The notes under the pieces were generated by a model. It was given only the letters and a program-made list of their open reading frames with translations, ran no database searches and had not been told where the DNA came from. A stretch of DNA of 14,545 bases from DASWUD01 sp036401755 (lineage in GTDB: Bacteria; Pseudomonadota; Gammaproteobacteria; Thiohalomonadales; Thiohalomonadaceae), in contig DASWUD010000163.1 in assembly GCA_036401755.1 (NCBI GenBank), forward strand, positions 1 through 14,545. The letters run 5' to 3'. The position numbers were made by a program, and so were the translations under genes. Positions 5,283 through 12,440 of this stretch are shown here, in pieces. Position 1 is the stretch's first letter, and every line of letters starts with the position of its first letter.

Positions 5283-7720
5283 TTCTCGCCCGGGAGGTGC
5301 TAACCGTGGACGAACTGTTGCAAGGTGAAGAGCCGTCGGCAACCACACCGCCGCCGCGTGCCATGGATGACGACGAGTTACGCCGGATCGACGCCTACTG
5401 GCGTGCCGCCAACTATCTGTCAGTGGGGCAGATCTACCTGCGCGACAATCCGCTGCTCAAGGAGCCGCTCACACTGGCACATGTGAAGTCGCGCCTGCTC
5501 GGTCACTGGGGCACCACGCCAGGGCTCAACTTCATCTATGTGCATCTGAATCGCGTGATCAAGGCGCGCGCTCTCAATCTCATCTACATCACCGGCCCGG
5601 GTCATGGTGGTCCGGGGCTGGTCGCCAACACCTGGCTGGAGGGGAGCTATAGCGAGCTCTACTCCAATGTGCCGCAGAATGCCGAAGGCATGAAGCGGCT
5701 GTTCAAGCAGTTCTCCTTCCCCGGCGGTATTCCGAGCCACGCGGCACCGGAGACGCCGGGTTCGATCCACGAAGGGGGCGAGCTCGGCTACTCGTTGTCG
5801 CATGCCTTCGGCGCGGTGTTCGATAACCCGGACTTGATCGCGGCCTGTGTGGTGGGCGATGGCGAGGCGGAGACCGGGCCGCTCGCCACCGCCTGGCACT
5901 CCAACAAGTTTCTCAACCCGGCAGGTGACGGCGCGGTGCTGCCGATCCTCCACCTTAATGGCTACAAGATCGCCAATCCCACCCTGCTGGCGCGCATCAG
6001 CCACGAGGAGCTGGAAGCTCTCTTCAGCGGCTACGGCTACCACCCCTATTTCGTCGAGGGCGATGATCCGCAACAGCTCCATCCGCTGATGGCGGCCACG
6101 CTCGACACGATATTTGCCGAGATCGCCGAGATTCAACACAAGGCGCGCACCATCGGTGTCACCGAGCGCCCGCGCTGGCCGATGCTCATTTTGCGTACCC
6201 CGAAGGGGTGGACCGGGCCGAAGCTGGTGGATGGCAAGAAGACAGAAGGGTCGTGGCGCTCTCACCAGGTGCCCTTCGCCGAACTGGCCAGCAAACCCGA
6301 ACATCTGCAACTGCTCGAAAAGTGGATGAGAAGTTATCGCCCCGAGGAGCTGTTCGACGAGTGCGGCGCGCTAAAAGCAGAGCTGGCGGAGCTGGCCCCG
6401 AGAGGGGCGCGGCGCATGGGGGCCAATCCGCACGCCAATGGCGGCCTGCTGCTGCGTGACCTGATGCTCCCCGACTTCCGTGACTACGCAGTGCAGGTCG
6501 ACAGGCCCGGGGCGACACAGGCCGAGTCGACGCGCATCATGGGTGCCTATCTGCGCGATGTCATGCAACTCAACCGGGCGCAGCGCAACTTCCGCGTGAT
6601 GGGGCCCGACGAAACCAGCTCCAACCGCCTCGGCGCACTGTTCGAGGTAACCAATCGCGCCTGGATGGCTGCAACACTGCCCGAGGACGATCACCTTGCC
6701 CCCGATGGGCGGGTGATGGAGCTCCTCTCCGAGCATACCTGCCAAGGGTGGCTGGAGGGGTATCTGCTCACTGGCCGCCACGGCCTCTTCTCCTGTTACG
6801 AGGCGTTCATTCACATCGTCGATTCGATGTTTAATCAGCACGCCAAATGGCTCAAGGTGACCAGCAAGGAGATCGCGTGGCGCCGCCCCATCGCCTCGCT
6901 CAACTACCTGCTCACCTCGCACGTGTGGCGCCAGGATCACAATGGCTTTTCGCATCAGGACCCGGGCTTCATCGATCACGTGGTCAACAAGAAGGCCGAC
7001 ATCATCCGCGTCTACTTGCCACCCGACGCCAACACCCTGTTGTGCGTTACCGACAACTGCCTGCGTTCGCGCAACTTTATCAACGTTGTGGTCGCAGGCA
7101 AGCAGCCCGAACCGCAGTGGCTCGACATGGCAGCGGCGATCAAACATTGCAGCGCCGGTATCGGCATCTGGGAGTGGGCAAGCAACGACCAGGGCAGCGA
7201 GCCCGATGTGGTGATGGGGTGTGCCGGTGACGTGCCGACTCTGGAGACGCTCGCCGCCGTCGACATCCTGCGCAGGCATCTGCCGCAGCTCAAGGTGCGG
7301 GTGATCAACGTAGTGGACCTGATGACGCTGCAGGATCACGAAGAGCATCCGCACGGTCTTACTCACAAAGAGTTCGACACACTGTTTACCACCGACAAAC
7401 CGATCATTTTCGCCTACCACGGCTACCCGTGGCTGATTCACCGTCTCACCTACCGGCGCACCAACCACAAGAACCTGCACGTGCGCGGCTATAAGGAAGA
7501 GGGGACCACCACCACCCCGTTCGACATGGTGGTGCGTAACGACATGGACCGTTACCATCTTGCCTCTGACGTAATCGATCGTGTCCTCAATCTGGGATCT
7601 ACCGGCGCCTATCTCAAACAATGGCTGCGCGACAAACTGATCGAACACCGCCAGTACATCACCGAACACGGCATCGACATGCCGGAGATCACCGAGTGGC
7701 AATGGGGCAAGGGAAGGTAA
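5279..7720 (+). CDS. xfp: Xylulose-5-phosphate/fructose-6-phosphate phosphoketolase
   Basis: This thiamine-diphosphate enzyme splits xylulose-5-P (and often fructose-6-P) with phosphate to acetyl phosphate plus glyceraldehyde-3-P (or erythrose-4-P). The frame encodes 813 residues, close to the usual 790-825. Family landmarks are IDAYWRAANYLSVGQIYL, GHWGTTPGLNF (H76), GPGHGGP (H109), SHAAPETPGSIHEGGELGYS, the ThDP-binding run GDGEAETG (193-200) to N227 in HLNGYKIANPT, then MGPDETSSNRL and TCQGWLEGYLLTGRHGLFS. Two starts compete. ATG 5279 overlaps the ackA stop (ATGA) but has no Shine-Dalgarno. GTG 5306 has GGGAGG 8 nt upstream and would give 804 residues. The longer form is listed because of the coupling overlap, but the GTG may be the true start. 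With acetate kinase it makes ATP and acetate from sugar phosphates. Confidence 0.95.
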   Translation: MILAREVLTVDELLQGEEPSATTPPPRAMDDDELRRIDAYWRAANYLSVGQIYLRDNPLLKEPLTLAHVKSRLLGHWGTTPGLNFIYVHLNRVIKARALNLIYITGPGHGGPGLVANTWLEGSYSELYSNVPQNAEGMKRLFKQFSFPGGIPSHAAPETPGSIHEGGELGYSLSHAFGAVFDNPDLIAACVVGDGEAETGPLATAWHSNKFLNPAGDGAVLPILHLNGYKIANPTLLARISHEELEALFSGYGYHPYFVEGDDPQQLHPLMAATLDTIFAEIAEIQHKARTIGVTERPRWPMLILRTPKGWTGPKLVDGKKTEGSWRSHQVPFAELASKPEHLQLLEKWMRSYRPEELFDECGALKAELAELAPRGARRMGANPHANGGLLLRDLMLPDFRDYAVQVDRPGATQAESTRIMGAYLRDVMQLNRAQRNFRVMGPDETSSNRLGALFEVTNRAWMAATLPEDDHLAPDGRVMELLSEHTCQGWLEGYLLTGRHGLFSCYEAFIHIVDSMFNQHAKWLKVTSKEIAWRRPIASLNYLLTSHVWRQDHNGFSHQDPGFIDHVVNKKADIIRVYLPPDANTLLCVTDNCLRSRNFINVVVAGKQPEPQWLDMAAAIKHCSAGIGIWEWASNDQGSEPDVVMGCAGDVPTLETLAAVDILRRHLPQLKVRVINVVDLMTLQDHEEHPHGLTHKEFDTLFTTDKPIIFAYHGYPWLIHRLTYRRTNHKNLHVRGYKEEGTTTTPFDMVVRNDMDRYHLASDVIDRVLNLGSTGAYLKQWLRDKLIEHRQYITEHGIDMPEITEWQWGKGR

Positions 7721-7780
7721 CGATTGTCATCTCAGGTTAGCCGCGAGGGCGTACCCAGCAAATTCATATGAGGGGCTGCA

Positions 7781-8197
7781 ATGAAACCAAGAATTACCGT
7801 CATCACCTTAGGCGTCGATGACCTGGAAAGGTCGCTGCGCTTCTATCGCGACGGCCTTGGGCTATCCACGCAAGGGATCATCGGACAAGAGTTCGAATAT
7901 GGCGCAGTGGTGTTCATCGACCTGCAAAACGGCCTCAAGCTCGCGCTCTGGCCGCGCAGCAGCATCGCTCGCGATAGCGGGCTCACACTGGGCGCACCCA
8001 GCGCAACGGAGCTCACGCTGGGCCACAACGTCGCCTCAAAGGAGGAGGTCGATGCGGTGATGCAGCAGGCCGCACAGGCCGGGGCCGTCATCGTCAAAGC
8101 CGCGCACGATACCTTTTGGGGAGGCTACGCCGGCTACTTCAGCGATCCGGATGGCCACCTCTGGGAGGTGGTGTGGAACCCGCAGTGGTCCGAATAG
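7781..8197 (+). CDS. VOC (glyoxalase/bleomycin-resistance fold) family protein
   Basis: This 138-residue protein covers a single vicinal-oxygen-chelate unit. The N-terminal module reads ITLGVDDLERSLRFYRDGLG, and the C-terminal module ends with YAGYFSDPDGHLWEVVWNP, the usual signature of the fold with the closing Glu that often binds metal. The first-strand metal-ligand position, often His, appears to be occupied by a non-ligand residue (TLGVDD), so it may not be a canonical metal-dependent glyoxalase. Substrate is unknown. ATG 7781 is preceded by GAGGGG 5 nt upstream. It lies 60 bp after xfp on the same strand with no terminator seen between, so it may be a tail gene of the phosphoketolase operon. 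Detoxification of reactive sugar products is possible, but this is inference from context. Confidence 0.85.
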   Translation: MKPRITVITLGVDDLERSLRFYRDGLGLSTQGIIGQEFEYGAVVFIDLQNGLKLALWPRSSIARDSGLTLGAPSATELTLGHNVASKEEVDAVMQQAAQAGAVIVKAAHDTFWGGYAGYFSDPDGHLWEVVWNPQWSE

Positions 8198-8309
8198 GCA
8201 AGCACGCTCCTGAGGGAGGTTTCTGTAATTGCATACGGGTATTGGCGTGCCTCCTCCATCCAAGCTGTACTGGTTATACGACACATTACTTAATTGGATG
8301 AAAACGAGA

Positions 8310-8360
8310 AGCGTGTCACGCTAGCGACTTCCATGTACATTTTTAATGTGATAAGCATTA
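8310..8360. promoter_or_regulatory. Cluster of three symmetric sites, possible operators
   Basis: Three dyads lie within 51 bp: AGCGTG-T-CACGCT (perfect 6-bp arms, 8310-8322), ATGTACAT (8333-8340) and TAATG-TGATAAG-CATTA (8344-8360). The last contains one TGTGA, which resembles a CRP half-site, but the matching second half is missing and it is not the FNR consensus TTGAT-N4-ATCAA. Density of dyads in an AT-rich leader suggests regulator binding; the regulator is unknown. Confidence 0.3.
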
Positions 8361-8434
8361 CGCGGTCTAAATATAAACACCACAGAATATAAATTAATAA
8401 AGCTCTAAGCGACCTCTGGTGAGAGACAAGCTGC

Positions 8435-8584
8435 ATGGCGCAGGAGGGCAGGCGCCAAGCAAGCAGTGAATCGTCCGTGCAGCCACCTATTCAGGGTTCG
8501 CTAGTAAACCTCATTGCTTCTGCCATCGACCAGATTCCGAGAGTGTTGGTGGTAATGAGAAGGGTGATGGTTTATAGGGGCTAA
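8435..8584 (+). CDS. Possible 49-residue small protein
   Basis: ATG 8435 opens a 49-codon frame ending at TAA 8582-8584, with GAGAGA about 8 nt upstream as a modest ribosome-binding site. The product starts MAQEGRRQASSESS and has a moderately hydrophobic middle and C-terminal half (LVNLIASAI, PRVLVVM) ending in a basic tail. I recognise no family. It ends 33 bp before the cNMP-binding/rhodanese gene, so it could be a leader peptide or small protein of that operon, or a chance frame. Confidence 0.2.
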   Translation: MAQEGRRQASSESSVQPPIQGSLVNLIASAIDQIPRVLVVMRRVMVYRG

Positions 8585-8617
8585 ATAACAACCATGGAAT
8601 GAGGGGAAATACTTGTC

Positions 8618-9673
8618 ATGACGGTTCCATCACTGATCTCTCAAGAGTTGTTTGAACTCCTCCGCCATCTCTCCATTGCACCATTCAACAAGCTTGACAG
8701 CACAGCCAGGACGCAGCTGGGAGAGGCGGTGCGAGTTATCACCCTGGCGCCTGGAGATAATTACGTAACACGCTTGGCCGGTCAGCGCATCATTGTGCTA
8801 TCCGGGCAGATAGCCATGGAGCCATACGACTTTGCACTGAATCTCGGCAATACGCGTGACCACATTGTTATTACCCGCGAGGGTGAGAACCGCATCATCG
8901 CCCACGAGAAAACTACGCTGCTTCTGGCGGATGTCGCGTTTCTCGATACCTTGTCCTCGTGGGCTGAGCTGGCTGAGTACGTGCGAGAATCACATGGCGA
9001 AGAACTCGCCAATCGGCTGATTCACGTCACCCGCAGCGTCGCTTTTCGCTGTCTTCCTCTTGAGCACGTGGAGGATGCCCTGAGGCGCATGAAAACACGA
9101 ATGGTGAAGAGGGGCGAAACAATAGTAAAACAAGGCGATCCTGGAGATTCATTTTATCTGCTCTGGTCGGGTAAGGCCGAGGTATGGCGCACCGGTATCT
9201 ACGATGAGACACCGGAGATGGTTGCCTTGCTTTCACAAGGCGACACATTTGGTGATGAAGCACTGGTTATGGGCGGTAATCGCAATGCGACCGTTAAGAT
9301 GGTAGAGGATGGCAAGCTCCTGGTACTCGATGGCGAGTACTTCCGTGAGCTCATTTCTCGTCCATTACTTCGCGAAGTGACACCCGAAGAGGCCAAACAA
9401 TTGCTGGACGATGGCTGCGTCGCCGTCGATGTGCGTTATGCCGAAGAGTTTGAGGATGGCCATATTGCCAACGCCATCCATTTGCCATTGCCGGAATTGC
9501 GAGCGCATGCAGAGAGTGTACTTGATAAGAAGCGCAAACATGTCGTTGTCTGCCTAAGTGGCAAACGCAGCAAAGTAGGTGCCTTTCTGCTTAATCAGCG
9601 GGGTTACGATGCCGTCGCCATGAAGGAAGGTATTCCCGCCTGGCCAGGCGAGATTGTGACGGGTTCTGTATAA
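8618..9673 (+). CDS. Cyclic-nucleotide-binding-type domain fused to rhodanese
   Basis: The 351-residue protein has three regions. Residues about 20-130 look like a degenerate first cNMP-binding barrel. Residues about 145-248 are a clear CNBD: VKRGETIVKQGDPGDSFYLLWSGKAEVWR followed by the phosphate-binding cassette FGDEALVMGGNRNATV (211-226), where R222 is the usual cyclic-phosphate ligand. Residues 254-347 are a rhodanese with DVR-x-EEFEDGHIANAIHLP and the active-site loop CLSGKRS, catalytic C312. There is no helix-turn-helix, so this is not a CRP/FNR transcription factor; the output is apparently sulfur transfer. A cyclic nucleotide or other ligand may regulate that activity. GAGGGG sits 11 nt before ATG 8618. 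It is followed 41 bp later by a flavoprotein also ending in a rhodanese. Domain calls are firm; ligand and sulfur substrate are not known. Confidence 0.85.
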   Translation: MTVPSLISQELFELLRHLSIAPFNKLDSTARTQLGEAVRVITLAPGDNYVTRLAGQRIIVLSGQIAMEPYDFALNLGNTRDHIVITREGENRIIAHEKTTLLLADVAFLDTLSSWAELAEYVRESHGEELANRLIHVTRSVAFRCLPLEHVEDALRRMKTRMVKRGETIVKQGDPGDSFYLLWSGKAEVWRTGIYDETPEMVALLSQGDTFGDEALVMGGNRNATVKMVEDGKLLVLDGEYFRELISRPLLREVTPEEAKQLLDDGCVAVDVRYAEEFEDGHIANAIHLPLPELRAHAESVLDKKRKHVVVCLSGKRSKVGAFLLNQRGYDAVAMKEGIPAWPGEIVTGSV

Positions 9674-9714
9674 ACCTGGCCTCTTTCCAAGATAGTCATT
9701 TAAAGGAACTGCAA

Positions 9715-11358
9715 ATGAGTAAAACCACAGTGATCGTGGGAGGCGTGGCGGGTGGCGCTTCTTGTGCCGCGCGCCTTCGTCGCAACGACGAACATGCCAA
9801 TATCATCGTCCTCGAGCGGGGCCCGCATGTGTCATTTGCAAACTGCGGATTGCCTTACTATCTGGGCAATATCATTACCAAGGAAGAGGACCTCCTGCTG
9901 GCGACGCCGGAGTTCTTCAAGCGTCGATTCAATATCGATGTGCGTACGGAACACGATGTTGTCGCGATTAACCGCCAAGCCAGAACGGTAAACGTGCAAC
10001 GCAGTGATGGAAGCCAATATGAACAGGCTTACGACAACCTGGTGCTCTCGCCGGGCGCACAGGCAATTCGCCCCACGCTGCCAGGGGTCACGCTCCCTGG
10101 CATCTTTACCCTGCGCACCGTGCCGGATGCCAATCAGATCAAACACTGGGTAACCTCCCGCAATGTGAAAAAAGCGGTTGTCGTGGGGGGCGGATTCATC
10201 GGCCTGGAGGTAGCAGAGAACCTGCATCACCTCGGTACGCAAGTCACCCTTATTGAGCGTGGCACACAAATTTTGTCAGCAATCGATCCAGAAATGACCC
10301 GGCCAGTGGCACAAGCCATTTCTCAGGCCGGTGTCGACATTCGCCTGGGCTGCGAAGTTACCAAGTTTGAAAAGGCAGGTGCTACACAGGAGGGTCTGCT
10401 GGTACACTTTTCCGACGGCACATCGGTGCCCGCAGATCTGGTAATCCTGGCCATTGGCGTTCGCCCGGAGACGGAGCTGGCCAGGCAGTGCGGAGTGGAG
10501 GTCGGCAGCCGAGGGCATATCGTGGTGGACTCCAGGATGCGCACAAGCGATGCCAATATTTATGCGGTAGGCGATGCAGTCGAGGTGACCTGTGCAATTA
10601 CCGGCAAGCGCACCGCCGTGCCACTGGCAGGGCCCGCCAACCGCCAAGGACGTCTTGTCGCGGACATCATAACCGGGAAGCGCCGTGGTTTTCGCGGAGT
10701 CCAAGGGACTGCCGTATGCGGCGCCTTCGGCTTCACGATTGCCTCGACGGGGTTGAATGAGCGCGCACTGCGTGCCGACTCAATACCCTATGAGGTGGTG
10801 TATGCCCATCCCCGCAACCATGTGGGCTACTATCCCGGCGCCAAGACCATCAACATGAAACTGCTGTATGACACCAGCAATGGCCGCGTGCTGGGTGCTC
10901 AGGCCGTTGGCCAGGAAGGTGTTGAACGGCGAATTGATGTGATCGCGATGGCCATTCAGATGCGCGCTACCGTATTCGACCTTGAAGAAGCCGAGCTTTG
11001 CTATGCCCCTCAATACGGCGCAGCAAAAGATCCGGTCAACATGGTAGGCATGGTGGCGGCAAACGCAATGCGGGGCGATCTGCCGATCACACACTGGAAC
11101 GAGATGGGCTCTAATGGCGCGCTGGTGCTGGATGTGCGCACCCAAAGCGAGGTTGAGAAGGAGCCGATGCCGTGTGCCAGACATATTCCCATCGATGCCC
11201 TGCGCGAAAGAGTCGACGAGCTGCCTCGGGACAAACCGATTCAGGTGGTATGTGGTGTCGGAATCCGCGCTTATAACGCGATCTGCCTGTTGCGGCAGCG
11301 CGGCTTCCAGGCGAGCCTGCTGTCGGGTGGATTCTCCACCTGGTCATGTCATAACTGA
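9715..11358 (+). CDS. CoA-disulfide/persulfide reductase-type flavoprotein with C-terminal rhodanese
   Basis: This is a 547-residue FAD- and NAD(P)H-binding pyridine-nucleotide-disulfide oxidoreductase. The N-terminal dinucleotide fold starts VIVGGVAGGASCAARLRR. The single redox cysteine C44 lies in SFANCGLPYYLG, typical of CoADR/Nox-type enzymes. NAD(P)H binding is at VVGGGFIGLEVAENL (about 156-170) and a second FAD motif at NIYAVGDA (281-288). The dimerisation part contains HVGYYPGAKTINMKL and CYAPQYGAAKDPVNMVGM. A rhodanese tail (about 460-545) has DVRTQSEV and loop CGVGIRAY with C513. Rhodanese-tailed members of this family reduce CoA disulfide, CoA persulfide or polysulfide. AAGGAA lies 7 nt before the ATG. 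It follows the CNBD-rhodanese gene with a 41-bp gap, so they are probably co-transcribed and act on sulfane sulfur together. Exact substrate is inferred. Confidence 0.9.
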   Translation: MSKTTVIVGGVAGGASCAARLRRNDEHANIIVLERGPHVSFANCGLPYYLGNIITKEEDLLLATPEFFKRRFNIDVRTEHDVVAINRQARTVNVQRSDGSQYEQAYDNLVLSPGAQAIRPTLPGVTLPGIFTLRTVPDANQIKHWVTSRNVKKAVVVGGGFIGLEVAENLHHLGTQVTLIERGTQILSAIDPEMTRPVAQAISQAGVDIRLGCEVTKFEKAGATQEGLLVHFSDGTSVPADLVILAIGVRPETELARQCGVEVGSRGHIVVDSRMRTSDANIYAVGDAVEVTCAITGKRTAVPLAGPANRQGRLVADIITGKRRGFRGVQGTAVCGAFGFTIASTGLNERALRADSIPYEVVYAHPRNHVGYYPGAKTINMKLLYDTSNGRVLGAQAVGQEGVERRIDVIAMAIQMRATVFDLEEAELCYAPQYGAAKDPVNMVGMVAANAMRGDLPITHWNEMGSNGALVLDVRTQSEVEKEPMPCARHIPIDALRERVDELPRDKPIQVVCGVGIRAYNAICLLRQRGFQASLLSGGFSTWSCHN

Positions 11359-11460
11359 GGCTCGGCTAACCCCCATAAGAGCATCACGGTGAGCGGCTAA
11401 TGACCTGGTGATTTTCGACCACGCTGCAGCCCTTCATAGGAAAAGGGACGGCCGCTCTTA
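11359..11460. other. 102-bp gap between convergent genes
   Basis: The plus-strand reductase and the minus-strand exonuclease converge here. ATAAGAGC (11375-11382) and GCTCTTAT (11454-11461) are perfect 8-bp inverted arms enclosing 71 bp; the last base falls in the exonuclease stop codon. Inside are CCCTT-N8-AAGGG (11430-11447) and ATCAC...GTGAT followed by TTTTC (about 11383-11415). The last might act as a weak bidirectional or plus-strand terminator, but none is a textbook GC-stem with a T-run. Confidence 0.3.
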
Positions 11461-12078
11461 TCAAGCCAGCTGTGCAAAGAACTTGTCGACTGAGGTTTTC
11501 GATACCTTCGCTAATTTCTGCATGGTGGAAAAGCGCATCCCACGCACGGCAAAGTTTTGTTCGATTTTGTGCAGCATGTGCAGCCAGAGCAGCGCGGTCA
11601 TCTCCGCGTCGGCCAGGGCGCGGTGAAAAACGCCGTCGTTCTGGAGCTGGTTATAGGCGACCAGCGTGCCGAGCTTGTGGTTGGGCGCCTCGGGGTAGAT
11701 GCGCCGCGCGGTGAGCATCGAGCAGGCAAACGGATTGTCGCAGGGGATCTTGAGGCGCTGCCATTCGGCCATAAGAAAGCGCTGGTCGAAGGCGCTGTTG
11801 TGGGCGACCACCGGGGTGTCGCCGATGAACGGCTTGAGCTCGCTCATCACCTCTGCGCAAGGGGGCGCATCGGCCACCATCGCGTTGGTGATGCCGGTGT
11901 AGGACTCGATGAAACTATTGATGCGTATCCCGGGGTTCATCAACCCCTGGAAGCGCGCGACGATCTCACCCGCCTCGATGCGCACCGCCCCCACCTCGAT
12001 GACGCGGTCGCCATAGTGGGGTGACATGCCGGTGGTTTCAAAGTCGAGGACGATAACGGAATGGGCGCGGTCGGACAT
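11461..12078 (-). CDS. Stand-alone DEDDh 3'-5' exonuclease (DnaQ/RNase T superfamily)
   Basis: The product is a metal-dependent 3'-5' exonuclease of the DnaQ-like fold, without any polymerase or other domain. Counting from the chosen ATG (12078-12076), which gives 205 residues, the catalytic set is complete: D12 and E14 in IVLDFETTG, D98 in VVAHNSAFDQRFL, H152 and D157 in HRALADAEMTALL. An upstream in-frame ATG at 12141 would add 21 residues (MVGPRTKICDKG...) with no homologous look, and neither start has a clear Shine-Dalgarno, so the N-terminus is uncertain. The C-terminal 35 residues (FAVRGMRFSTMQKLAKVSK) are basic and may help nucleic-acid contact. Role cannot be fixed from sequence: DNA proofreading/repair or RNA trimming are both possible. 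It is separated by about 440 bp from the next minus-strand gene, so is likely transcribed on its own. Confidence 0.85.
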   Translation of the reverse strand: MSDRAHSVIVLDFETTGMSPHYGDRVIEVGAVRIEAGEIVARFQGLMNPGIRINSFIESYTGITNAMVADAPPCAEVMSELKPFIGDTPVVAHNSAFDQRFLMAEWQRLKIPCDNPFACSMLTARRIYPEAPNHKLGTLVAYNQLQNDGVFHRALADAEMTALLWLHMLHKIEQNFAVRGMRFSTMQKLAKVSKTSVDKFFAQLA

Positions 12079-12254
12079 TGGTGTGGCAAGGGTGGTTAGA
12101 GCACCTCCCTTATCGCATATCTTGGTGCGCGGACCAACCATTTTTTTGGTGCATCGCGGATTGCTTGCTAGGGTTGAAAGCGGATTGCTCGCTCCAGGAG
12201 AACCATTCAGCTCAAACGAACAGCCAGCCCCCCTGGACGCAGCCGAGCATCGCA
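12079..12254. other. Upstream region of the exonuclease with imperfect direct repeat
   Basis: GCGGATTGCTTGCT (12156-12169) and GCGGATTGCTCGCT (12180-12193) are 14-bp copies with one mismatch and a 24-bp period. ACCAA (12133-12137) pairs with TTGGT (12146-12150) across a T-rich loop. A GGAGGT-like sequence on the minus strand near 12104 is too far from the chosen exonuclease start to serve it. No promoter could be called with confidence. Confidence 0.25.
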
Positions 12255-12440
12255 GTCATTTCAGGGGAAAGTGAGTGCATGTTTGAGCGAGGCCTTTTTG
12301 CCTCGCGAGTTGCACGAACGGCCCTGAAATGACGAGAAGCGCAGGGTACCGCGAAGCGGCAAGTCTGGGCGGCCTTCTCTTTGGTTGCTTTCTCTTGGCC
12401 GCGCAAGAGAAAGTGACCTGCGCGCGGGGCAGCCCCCCGC
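12255..12440. repeat. Multi-hairpin structured intergenic element (likely dispersed repeat)
   Basis: Five perfect inverted repeats lie in 186 bp. The outer one is GTCATTTCAGGG (12255-12266) with CCCTGAAATGAC (12322-12333), 12-bp arms. Nested inside is GCGAGGC (12287-12293) with GCCTCGC (12300-12306) and a CTTTTT loop. Then come CCGC-GAA-GCGG (12349-12359), CTTTCTCTTG (12388-12397) with CAAGAGAAAG (12404-12413), and GCGGGG (12424-12429) with CCCCGC (12435-12440). From memory, similar stem-loop sequences recur in many copies in gammaproteobacterial genomes and produce spurious short ORFs containing text like FLLAAQEKVT. Copy number cannot be checked in this window. It lies between the FMN reductase stop and the exonuclease start. 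Possible roles are RNA structure or termination, a non-autonomous mobile element, or a fossil. Confidence 0.65.

Larger units (their letters stand above)
8198..8617. other. 420-bp AT-richer intergenic region with several inverted repeats
   Basis: No recognised gene fills this stretch. The part from about 8280 to 8400 is visibly AT-richer than its surroundings. It contains a weak stem CTCC-TGAG-GGAG (8207-8218) just after the VOC gene, AGCGTG-T-CACGCT (8310-8322), the palindrome ATGTACAT (8333-8340), TAATG-N7-CATTA (8344-8360), and TGGCGC-N10-GCGCCA (8436-8457). The repeats near 8310-8360 are plausible regulator sites for the downstream rhodanese pair, but I could not place a convincing -35/-10 promoter. 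Confidence 0.4.

Noticed and set aside
5420..7702. Long minus-strand frames (296 and 443 residues) opposite phosphoketolase
   Set aside because: Antisense frames of a GC-rich gene with strong codon bias; His/Arg/Gly-rich with no domain.
8207..8222. Rho-independent terminator after the VOC gene
   Set aside because: The stem is only 4 bp and the following tract is TTTCTG, not a true T-run.
8344..8360. CRP or FNR site
   Set aside because: Only one TGTGA half is present; neither the TGTGA-N6-TCACA nor the TTGAT-N4-ATCAA pattern is met.
8618..9673. CRP/FNR-family transcription factor
   Set aside because: A cNMP-binding cassette is present but the C-terminal domain is a rhodanese with catalytic Cys, not a helix-turn-helix.
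12078..12141. Longer exonuclease start at 12141
   Set aside because: The added 21 residues show no family resemblance and have no ribosome-binding site; MSDRAHSVIVLDFETTG fits the family start better, though certainty is limited.
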